NCBI RefSeq assembly: GCF_036898095.1
Contig: NC_090744.1
Coordinates: 99,586,240-99,650,239, forward strand
Reading direction: 5' to 3'
Length of the DNA: 64,000 bases
Source of the DNA: Palaemon carinicauda
Taxonomy: Eukaryota; Arthropoda; Malacostraca; Decapoda; Palaemonidae
Shown here: positions 1-64,000 of the stretch, piece by piece
Position numbering within the stretch: the first letter of the stretch is position 1
Layout of the letters: each line of letters opens with the position of its first letter
Notes under the pieces: generated by a model
What the model was told of the DNA's origin: nothing
What the model saw: only the letters and a program-made list of their open reading frames with translations
Database searches by the model: none
Made by a program: the position numbers and the translations under genes

Positions 1-102
1 AGTGATATATAGAACTGACATTTTCAATTGAATAAATAATTTGACTCAGTAGATGTTATTTTAGAAATATGAGTGCGTGAAGATAAGAAAGGAAATTTGC
101 AA

Positions 103-103
<1 letters not shown>

Positions 104-181
<78 letters not shown>
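104..181. repeat. (AT)n microsatellite
   Basis: About 39 uninterrupted AT dinucleotides. Bases 1-103 and 182-388 around it are AT-rich with no recognisable gene. Open frames read through it encode only Ile-Tyr runs and are not genes. Confidence 0.95.
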
Positions 182-188
<7 letters not shown>

Positions 189-388
189 GTGTGTGTACTG
201 CCAACATTCGTGATTTTAATAAATGTAAATATCTACCACAATGGTATTTAATATCGAATACTAATATGGAAATGTTCGAATCCTTACCCAGCCAGAAGCA
301 TTTATCATAGATGAATTTCCAGTGGATATATTCGTACATTCCCAAAGGTAGAATTCGATATTAAATGTTATTGTGATTGATATTTACA

Positions 389-866
<478 letters not shown>

Positions 867-896
867 AGTCATGGATAAATGATACATTTTAAAATA

Positions 897-1448
897 TACT
901 GGCCAGACGGTAGTACATTGGATCCTTCTCTCTGGTTACGGTTCATTTTCCCTTTGCCTAACACATACACCGAATAGTTTGGCCTATTCCTTACACATCC
1001 TCTTCTCTCCTCATACACACGACAACGCAGATTACCAAACAATTCTTCTCAGAGCACTGTAATTGTTCAGTGGGCACTTTTCTCTTTGTAAGGGTAAAAG
1101 AGACTCTCTAGCTACGGTAAGCAGTTCTTCTAGGAGAAGGACACTCCAAAATCAAACCATTATTCTCTTATCTTGGGTAGTGCCATAGCCTCTGTACCAT
1201 GGTCTTCCAGTCTTGGGTTAGAGTTCTCTTGCTTGAGGGTACACTCGAGCACAATAGTCTATCTTATTTCTCTTCCTCTTATTTTGTTAAAGTTTTTATA
1301 GTGTATGTAAGAGATACTTATTTTAATCTCGTTGCTCTTCTTATAATATTGTATTTTTCTTTGTTTCCTTTCCTCACAGCTATTTTCCCTGTTTTAGTTC
1401 CTGGGCTTATAGCATACTTCTTTTCTAATTAGGGTTGTAGCTTAGCAA

Positions 1449-1493
<45 letters not shown>
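897..1493 (+). repeat. Dispersed repeat family F, copy 1, with (AAT)n tail
   Basis: This stretch starts around 'actggccagacggtag' and ends in 'tagcttagcaag' followed by about 15 AAT units. Closely similar sequence with the same 3' end and tail recurs at about 36008-36630 and 52905-53522. A reverse-orientation 3' piece lies near 6018-6180 and a 5' piece near 58283. Constant 3' ends with a simple-repeat tail and variable 5' ends are what target-primed (LINE or LINE-mobilised) retrotransposition leaves. No RT was found in any copy, so it may be a non-autonomous element or a LINE 3' untranslated region. Confidence 0.75.
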
Positions 1494-1499
1494 GAACCC

Positions 1500-1661
1500 A
1501 TTCTTCTAGACTTTAAACTTCGCGCGATCTCATTGGCCAGATTCAAGAGTGACGTAACTATGACGTCAAAACATCTGTGTCGTGTCAACAGGTCAGGCGC
1601 TCGACGTAAACAAATAGAAATGATAAGTTTTAACCTTCGCCGTGTGTAATTTAGGTGCATC
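1500..1661 (+). promoter_or_regulatory. Putative ERLEC1 promoter / 5' leader
   Basis: This 160-bp gap lies between repeat F copy 1 and the ERLEC1 start codon. It is less AT-rich than its surroundings. Visible motifs are an inverted CCAAT box (ATTGG, 1532-1536), a TGACGTAA site (1550-1557) and a perfect palindromic CRE/ATF-type TGACGTCA (1561-1568), about 100 bp before the ATG. An in-frame TAA at 1647-1649 lies just upstream of the ATG. No TATA box is evident. Promoter assignment is inferred from position and motifs. Confidence 0.4.
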
Positions 1662-56439
<54,778 letters not shown>

Positions 56440-59400
56440 GTAATGTATTCTTTCACAAGTTATTCAGGATATTTTTCCTATTCTAGTTGTGCAATTCAGT
56501 AAAGGTTCTGAGGTGAATATTATTTCATTTCTATTTATTTTATAAAACTCCCCTGATGTTTATATTGGTTCTACTTAAAACTGTGTTGACATCTACCCCA
56601 AAATTAAAATTTGCCATTTGCTCCCCTTGCAAAATGTCTCCTCCTTTGGGAGCCACCACACCATATGGCAGTTGATGGCAACTAACTAGCCGTTGATATG
56701 ACCTACAACTTCCTACTTTTAAGTTTTCTTATCGTTGGTGTCTAAATAAGATGTCTTAACCTTGCCCTAGGTTTTAAATTAGTTTTCAATACAATATTTT
56801 GTTTTGAACTAATAAATCACAATGTGAATAAAATTTTTCCTAGCTTAGTTTAACGTAAATGTATACTGGCCACTGGCTGCAATGTTGTGTTTATGTGTAT
56901 GGAGGAAAGTTGTTTACTCACATTCCCTCTTTTTTTTTTAAAGTTATGTCAGCTGTTAGTTGGCTGCTTTGAGTAGAAATTAGAAACGTAAAGTAATTTA
57001 ACGTTTAGTAAAACTTATACTCTTTTGTGTTGTTTTCACGATAAATCCAGAGAAGATTGAGAACACTAGTCAGACTTCTTAAGGTTTGCTTATTGGTTCA
57101 GTTTTCTTCTTGGGTTATCTTGCTAATTCCATAACTTTTCTGTTTTTTGGACTTGGTAAGTTCTGAGGTAGTAGGTGATCATGTCCATCCTTTTTTATGT
57201 TGTTATTATGGCATAAACATTTAATAAAGATTATTATTGACGTAACTTCAGGAAGCTGAAGGTTCATGCTTTGATTGGTGGTGAGCCCTGCTCAATTTAG
57301 AACTTTACCTTGTGTATTTTCCTTGATCATAGATGTATTAACATAAGGTTAGTACATTTTCTTCAGAATGATTTCTTTACCTAAAGAGGCGAATGGTATA
57401 CTGAAATAAGTTATTTGAGGTAAGTTTTAATACTTTTTGTTCCAAGTTACCTCTAGATGTTTATTAAGACAGCTTATTTTCACAGTTACATGATTTTGTA
57501 GACAAAATGTAAGATTTTCATCTCGAGAGTATGAAAACTTTCTCATTCAGTTCCCTTTTAGTGTGGAAACATTTTCCTTTTGTAAACAAAATATAGAACA
57601 AGCAATGATCTAACCTTGGTTTTAGCGATTGTCATAATTAATTAAGTTTTCTTACATTAGTGAGTGTAAACAAAAGAAAATCTTTAAATACAGAATAGTT
57701 AAATAATTTACTTGAAATTACCTCCTTTACAGAGTTTTTAGAAGTAGAAATTTAGTCTTGATCTTAATTTGGATTCGCTTAAATATGAATAATGCAACAG
57801 GGGGATTATGAATTATTCTGAGAAATGGCTAAAGTTACACCAATATAACTTAGATAATGATCTAATTACCTCAATAAACTCTGTTCAGATATTTCATCTT
57901 AAAGTAGAACATAGGGTCACAAGTAACTTAGAATATTAGCAAATTAGAATATAACCATATAAATTTGAACTGGATTAAGAGTGTTGCACCAGCCTGTGAG
58001 AAAAAAATTTGTACCGTAGGGGGATCTTTAGTGAACAAGTACTGTACTATCAAGACTAGCACTTAGTAGAAATCTAGTTGCAGTGCCCATACGCCACTCA
58101 CTCAAGTGTTCACATGATTTTTATCCTATTTTAAATGGGTTAATATTCAAAGCGTAAAAGAAAGCTTACTTTTTGTTCAGGGTAAATCCGGAGAAGGTGA
58201 GGCTTATAAGCCAGTGGCTACTAGTCTTCTAAATTTCCACATCTAATGGATTTGTTATGTACTGTACTGTAACGGTGGGAGGTGGAGGTTGGGCAGGGCA
58301 CCAGCCACTCGTTGAGTTACTACCGCTAGAGAGTTATTGGATCCTTTGACTGGCCAGTCAGTGCTACATTGGATCCCTGTCTCTGGTTATGGTGTAATGG
58401 TTTGTAGACTGTGGCGTGATGTAGTATACAGAATTCCTAGTGTCGGAATGCCGAGCACATTCTTCGCACTACACAAATAGTACGGTGGAATGCCCTGAGA
58501 TTTGGGCAAAAGTAAACAGTCAAGGAAGAAATGAGCTCTTGGCATCACTCCTTGATTTTATACTGGGCAAGGAGAATCTTAGAACCTCCCTATTATTTTA
58601 GCTTGAGTGTACCGTCTCTTTTCCACCTGTACTCTGTACCGAGTTCTTCAAAACAATGGATCAGCTTGATTTGTAGGTAAGATTTTTTTTAGAAAGGAAC
58701 TAGGAAAAAAAAATATTAATGGCTAATGGGGAGACAGTTTATAAAAGAAAATCCATATTGCTGTTTACAGAAATAAAAAAGAAATTATTTCAAAATGAAA
58801 AATATAGGTACAGTACAATGATAGGAAAAATTATTCTTCTATGGGACTGAATAAGACTTGAACAGCAATAACTAGACTGAAAAAATGATTTGACAAAAAA
58901 CAAGAAACAAGCCGCCCACACGTTGGGCACTCCCATAAGAATACAAAACCACGTGTTCATATATACTGTAAAAAGAAACCCACATTCATTGAGAAACCAG
59001 ATATAGAATATGATAAACCTTTTTCAAAATAAAGTCCTAGGTGGTTTGTGATGCAGATTTTCTAGAAGCTCGTGACGTAATAAAACTTCAAGCTTAAAGG
59101 AGAACCCCGCAACATTGTTGTTTATTATCTGTATAAACAGTCAAGATGGTTTTGACATTGACTACACTTACAATTTGACTGCTGCTAAAACTTTTTTCTG
59201 TTACTTTGTGGTCATTTGTTTCTGGGGATGAGTATGTGAAGCACTTGGAAACATTGTGTCTATATGGGAAAATGTCTGTCAGGGATAATAATAATTGTGC
59301 CATAGAAATAATACATGATAAATTGTATCCAGCCTCTATCTTATATTCACTGAAAGGTCCACTAACTGTCTGTGAAGTATAGGGAATCAACAAATATTAT

Positions 59401-59752
59401 GGTAATGAACGTTACACATTACTTCTCCGTGGTCCAGCTAGAGATGACAGGGAAGAAAAGGTTGCTTAACTGTAAAACACAAAGGATTACAGTATATCTC
59501 ATTTTATAGTTCACCAACAGTGCGCACAATCGAAGTTGCTCTGACCTTGGCAGATTTCTCAGTAGGTACTCTCACAATCTTCACAGTTCCTTACAGGGAG
59601 TATGACATGCTGCCAGTTACCTGGTAAGAAAAACAAAATCAACTTGTAACATTTTATAAGATGGGATTAGGGTAGTTTTATAATGTTAATGATAATGATA
59701 ACTCCTATACACTATATATATGTATTAGTATAGAGGCAAAATCAAAATTAAA
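56440..59752 (+). other. ERLEC1 intron 8 (start), AT-rich
   Basis: No coding exon of ERLEC1 could be found here. It contains a 5' fragment of repeat F (58283-58385, 'cagggcaccagccactcg', then 'tcctttgactggccag') and an unexplained coding-like stretch near 59490-59640. The rest (56440-58280, 58390-59490) holds nothing I can identify. Confidence 0.7.
58283..58385 (+). repeat. Repeat family F, 5' fragment
   Basis: Matches the first 100 bp of F copy 3 and then diverges. It lacks the 3' end and (AAT)n tail, unlike the other copies. Confidence 0.65.
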
Positions 59753-59791
59753 TTTGTTCCGTAACCGAAATACAAACCACGCTATTTACAT

Positions 59792-59950
59792 TGGGTTTAC
59801 CTTTTAGCGCAGCTGAAATGACGTGCCAATAGTTTTAACGAGGGTTAATTACCCCCGCGCTAGTTAGCGGGGGGGTAGGGGAAGGGTAGCTTGCTACCCC
59901 TCCCCCCCCACACACCGGTGACTTGCTTCACTTCACTTTTGGCTCGGCGA
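59792..59950 (+). repeat. Element D left inverted terminal repeat
   Basis: Direct match to 12884-13045 and 22278-22440 ('gtttaccttttagcgcagc', 'cacaccggtgacttgcttc'). Its inverted partner would be outside the window. Confidence 0.8.
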
Positions 59951-60058
59951 TGAACAGACGTGTCTGTCCATCGTCTTCGTTGACAGCCTTTAATCTTTTT
60001 TCTGCTTTTTCTCTACAGCTTGTGTGTGTGTTTGAAGTTGACCACCTTTATCTTTGCT

Positions 60059-63000
60059 ATGCGTACGTGCCCTGGTGTTGCCGGCCGCCCTTGTGGGACC
60101 TTTATGTCGGCCTTGGATACGGATCCTCACACCCTTTGCCCTCAGTGTCGGGGCCGACGGTGTGACCAGGAAAACGTGTAGTGAGTGTAGGGAGTGGTCT
60201 GCCTCCCAGTGGGAGATGTTTGGCCGCCGACGTAAGAAGAAGTCCAAGAGAGACCGTTCTCCTTCGGGGGTTGCCTTGAAGGAGGAGGGTTCTCGGGACT
60301 CTTCTTTCGTCGCCCAAACCTCCTCCGAAGCTCCCCCTTGTCCGGCTCCTAAGGAGAGTCGGCCGAGTGGTAGCGCAGGCCCTAGTTCTGTTTCCCGACC
60401 TTGGGTGGGGGGAGAGGGCGTCGCCTCCCATAGCGGGACGGTTCCCCCTCCTCCTCCGGGGGAGGTTATTGATAATTCGTTGTCTAATGATGATCTTTTA
60501 CAGATTTGGGCTTCCCTGGGGCTTAAGGGCTTGCCCTCCAGGGTTGCCTTGATTGACCTTGTCTCGTTGGGGGCCGCCGTTAAGCAGTCTCCGGCGGTAG
60601 CAGAGGTAGACCCTCTGTCTATCGTCGACGTCGTGGTGGCAGAGGCCTCCGACGGGGCGGGGCAATCCTCTGCAGGTGCAGTTGAGGATGTTGGTGCTGA
60701 CGGCTCTCCTCCCCCTTCCGTACATCCTTCGAAGGGGGAAGTGAGTCCTACGGGCTCTTCTGCTGTTCAGCTTCCCTCTAAGGGGAGTGCCTTGACTGAG
60801 ACTCCCCTTCGGAGGACTGATGGTCCTGATGATCTTCCCCGTGGCCGCCTTCGCCGTAAGGCTCACCGTCCGCTGTGTCGCAAGGGCCTCCCATCCCCTT
60901 ATAAGGGGGTTAAGAGGCGCCTTTTTGGATCTTCTTCCTCCGAAGGGGACTCTCCTCGTCGTACTCAGCCTACAGCTCCTGCTCCTTTGGACCTCTCTGC
61001 TGACCGGTCTCCTACTCCTGCTAGAACTTCACCTTCTGGGGACCTCGTCACCCGACGGGCAACGGTCCCTTCGGGGCAAAGGGATTCTTCCCTTTCACAT
61101 GCAGCGTTAGCGCACAGGCGCTCTCCTGCTCGTCAGCGCTCTCCTGCTCGTCAATGCTCTCCTGCTCGTCAGCGCTCACCTGCTCGCCGGCGCTCTCCTG
61201 ATGTTCGCCCTCCTTCTCGTCAGCGCTCTCCTGAGGACATCCTCCATCCTGTGGTTCCTGAAGAGCGCTCAGCGCGCCAGCGTTCCCCTGCTCGCCTTTC
61301 TGCAGTGTTAGCGCACAGGCGCTCTCCTGCTCGTCAGCGCTCTTCTGATCGTCAGCGCTCTCCTGTTCGTCAGCACTATTTTGAGGATCATCGCCCTCTT
61401 GCTCGCCAGCGCTCCTCTGTGGTCTCTGAACATCCTGCAGTCCCTGTTGGGCACTCTGCGCGCCATCAGTCTCCTGAGCTCTCTCGCGATCCTCATCTTG
61501 TTTCTACTCAACATCGTCCGCGTTCTCCAGAGCGTGTTTCTAAAGCACATGTTCGCCCACGCGCCTACGGTCTTCCTGTTCCTGTTAGTGAACGCGCCGC
61601 GCCACCTGCTCCTTCACAGGATTTCACGCGTCGCCCCCTTGCTCGCCAGCGATCACCTGCTCGCCAGCGATCACCTGCTCGCCAGCGATCACCTGCTCGC
61701 CAGCGATCACCTGCTCGCCAGCGATCACCTGCTCGCCAGCGTTCACAGACGATCCTAGTATCGCCTGCTCGTCAGCGTTCTCTTACGCGTCAACGATCAC
61801 CTGATCATCGGCGATCTCCGGACCGCCCGCGTGACTTACAGCCTGCGCGCACGCGGTCTCCAATGCGTCGTCGGCCAGAGATTCTGGAAGGACATGGTTC
61901 GCCCTCTGCTAGCTCGCCATTGCGCGATCTTTCACCTGTGCGTCCTGCGCGCTATCGCTCGCCAACGCGTCATCGCTCACCTGCGCGCCAGCGTTCGCCA
62001 GCTCACCACCGATCGCCTGCTCGCAATCGCTCTCCCTCGCGCTACAGGTCTCCTGACCTACGTCGCCAGCGATCTTCAGAGCGTTCTCACTCGCCCACGC
62101 GGCAACGCGTTCCCTCGCCATCGCGCCAACGCATTCGTTCGCCGACTCGGCCACGCGCTCGTCCGCCTGTACGCCCTCGCGCCCAGTCGCCTGCGCGCCC
62201 TCGCGACCGCTCGTCTGCGCGCCCTCGCGACCGCTCGCCTGCGCGCCCGCGCGATCACTCGCCTGCGCGACCGCTCGCCTACGCGCCTGCGCGACCGTTC
62301 GCCTACACACCCGCGCGACCGTTCGCCTTCGCGCGACCATCGTTCGCGGCGAATTTCGCAGCCAGTGGTAGCAGCAGGAACGCGTGTTTCCAGACAGCAC
62401 TCGGGATCGCCTCCATCCAAACGCAGGACTGTTGTGCAGGACAGGGAAGACACTGCGGAGAGGTTAGTGCGTCTTTCTTCCCCCCCTTCTTTTCAGGCAG
62501 GTGCTGTGGTGTCCACTCCAAAGGATCGCCCGATCCCTTTTCCTACAGCGAGGATTTCGGACTCTGTGTCCGTGGAGCAACAGACTTGGTTTGGTCCTCT
62601 GATGCGGGCGTTAGTGAGGGTAATTAAACCAGCTCTCGCCCTCAGGGCAGCAAACCAACGGCTGCCTCTCCTACGCTGAAGAGAAAGAGAGGAGTGGACT
62701 TCGTGGTAACTTCCCCCAGGGCGAAGGTGGTTCCCAAGAGGTCTGTCGCGAAGCCCCCTTCTCCTGCTCGAGCGTTTTCTCCTTCTCCCGTGGACGAGGC
62801 TTTTCCGTCCTCGGGTGAGTCCAGTGAAGCGGTAGTCTTCCCCTCGGCACCAAGGGGGGAGCCTTCTCTTCATGGAGGAGAGTCGTCTCGTGCGGAAGGG
62901 GCTCTTCGAACCTCTTTGTTGGGATCCTGTATCCCTCCCAGGAGGGAATCCAAGGACTCCAAGACCGTCCCGAAATCATCTTCGAGGATTCGCCAGGAAC

Positions 63001-64000
63001 CCGCGGCTCCCCGGGGGAACGTCCACGCTTCACCCCAGGAAGAGATTCCGGGGACAGGAGACTTAGCTGCCAGCCCGCAAGGAGGATATCAGCAGGAATC
63101 CGAACATGCCTTCTGGCAGGTCCTGAGCCTGATAAGGCAACTTAACAGGCTTATGGACCCCGTGATCGCCCCCCGTGAAGGCAAGGACACTATCTTGGAT
63201 GAAGTGTTTGACGTTTGGAAGGCCCCTAAGTCCAGTGCGGCTCTGCCCTGGTCTCGGGGTCTGAAGAGTGCCAGAGCCAGAGCCAACGCTCAGCTCGCGA
63301 TTCTTGCCTCCTCCAGTTGTTCCTCTGCCGGGAACAAGCTCATCCCTCCTCCTCGTCTTCAGCAGAGGAGGTATTTTGAGATCTTGGGTGAGTCCAGTCT
63401 CGCTCTTCCTCTCCATCACTCCGTGGAGGAGCTGGCGAAGGGAGTTCCCCTTGAGAAGCTCTCTGCCCGGCAGGTGTCGTTCTCGGCGGCAGAGATCCTT
63501 AGCCATGAAAAGGTCGCGAAGTGTGCCATGCAGGCCACTTCGTTGCTGGACTTTTGGCTAGGAACTCTGGGCATCCTATTGCGCTCCGAGGACTTGTCTA
63601 AGGAGACCAATAGGAAGGCCCTGGAGACCTTCTTACTCTCGGGCACCCGCTCTATCGAGTTTTTGGCGCACCAGGTCACCACCCTGTGGGCCAACTCGGT
63701 GTTGAAGCGGCGCGATGCAGTGACCGAGAGATTCCATCCGAAGGTCCCCGCCGTGGATGTGTGTAGGCTCAGACATGCTTCCCTTCTTGGGGAGAACCTG
63801 TTTGAGCCTCAGGACATGGAGCGAACGGCTGAGAGGTGGAGGAAATCCAGCACGGACTCCCTCCTCCATAGGGCCCTTACAGCTCGGCCCTATAAGCCTT
63901 CAGCTCCGCCGCAACAGCAGCAGCAGCCTCGTAAGGCTCCGAAGCAGGCACCGGCAGTTAAGAAGGTGGTGTCTAAGCCCCAGCCCTTTCCAGCCAAGGT
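60059..64000 (+). pseudogene. Element D gag: Cys-rich N-terminus, RS-repeat domain, C-terminal domain (3' incomplete)
   Basis: The ATG at 60059 opens 'MRTCPGVAGRPCGTFMSALD' and 'LCPQCRGRRCDQENV', a Cys-rich module that stops at 60170. Skipping one A in the AAAA run before it continues as 'TCSECREWSASQWEMFGRR' in a frame open to 62627, so a one-base insertion splits a likely zinc-binding module. Next come an acidic/Pro-rich part, the conserved 'RLRRKAHRPLCRKGLPSPYK', then about 400 residues of RSPARQ-type repeats. The RS pattern moves to the +1 frame near 62265 ('RDRSPSRDHRSRRISQP', 'AERLVRLSSPPSFQAG'). Near 62640 it returns to the first frame, open to the window end, with 'SPTLKRKRGVDFVV', 'HAFWQVLSLIRQLNRLMDPV', 'CAMQATSLLDFWLGTLG' and 'LRHASLLGENLFEPQDMERT'. 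This last part aligns with gag remnants of A1 and A2. Total more than 1,300 residues. Confidence 0.75.
61110..61800 (+). repeat. 18-bp tandem repeats encoding RSPARQ (element D)
   Basis: Repeats of 'cgctctcctgctcgtcag' type, densest at 61107-61200 and 61310-61370. A purer block of about six 'cgatcacctgctcgccag' units lies at 61645-61745. 18 bp keeps frame, so Arg-Ser-Pro-Ala-Arg-Gln repeats in register. Confidence 0.92.

Larger units (their letters stand above)
59753..64000 (+). mobile_element. DIRS-like retrotransposon D, 5' part (runs off the window)
   Basis: The left end 'tttgttccgtaaccgaaat' and the following 180 bp closely match the left ends of A1 and A2, though the palindrome is 'gtagcttgctac' as in B. 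Then comes a short leader and the best-preserved gag of the window. RT, recombinase and the right end lie beyond 64000. Confidence 0.9.

Noticed and set aside
59514..59625. ERLEC1 exon 9
   Set aside because: After 'TVR' the plus-strand translation does not match the expected second half of MRH domain 2 and lacks its cysteines. The next exon probably lies beyond the window.

Overview
This is an animal nuclear genome window, most likely from a decapod crustacean (shrimp, crayfish or crab). The evidence is one host gene cut into short exons with GT/AG introns, very long (AT)n, (GA)n and (AAT)n microsatellites, and several full-length DIRS-type retrotransposons, a group known to be common in decapods. 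The species assignment is inference. There is no bacterial, CRISPR or operon-like content.

Only one host gene can be supported: ERLEC1 (endoplasmic reticulum lectin 1, also called XTP3-B), on the + strand. Eight coding exons lie at 1662-1805, 5662-5751, 37030-37110, 38280-38415, 40051-40315, 53866-53986, 55282-55458 and 56305-56439. Their phases chain without a break and give about 383 residues: a signal peptide, a first MRH lectin domain and the start of the second. The C-terminal exons are beyond the window. Intron 2 is 31.3 kb and intron 5 is 13.5 kb, and both are built almost entirely of retrotransposons.

Seven DIRS-like (tyrosine-recombinase) retrotransposons make up most of the sequence. 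They are named here C (6279-12690), A1 (12843-22208), A2 (22237-30240), E (30590 to about 35136, 3' truncated), B (40469-48021), G (48719-53655, very decayed) and D (59753 to the window end, 5' part only). Five of them (C, A1, A2, B, G) keep the diagnostic layout: inverted terminal repeats, gag, then RT/RNase H, then tyrosine recombinase where it can still be read, and an internal complementary region (ICR). The ICR is the reverse complement of the left end joined to that of the right end. All seven lie in the same orientation as ERLEC1. A1 and A2 are close relatives lying 28 bp apart, and their length difference is almost entirely the size of a 23-bp tandem array inside gag (about 81 versus about 26 units).

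The most unusual feature is a complete 118-bp 5S rRNA-like sequence inside the RT region of both A1 and A2, with a second, broken 5S-like stretch in the 5' leader of C. Other repeats are two piggyBac-type MITEs (TTAA ends), a dispersed roughly 600-bp family with (TAA)n tails (four + copies, one - copy), two LINE fragments, a TGACCT-rich repeat, a fold-back element and a 102-bp triplicate repeat.
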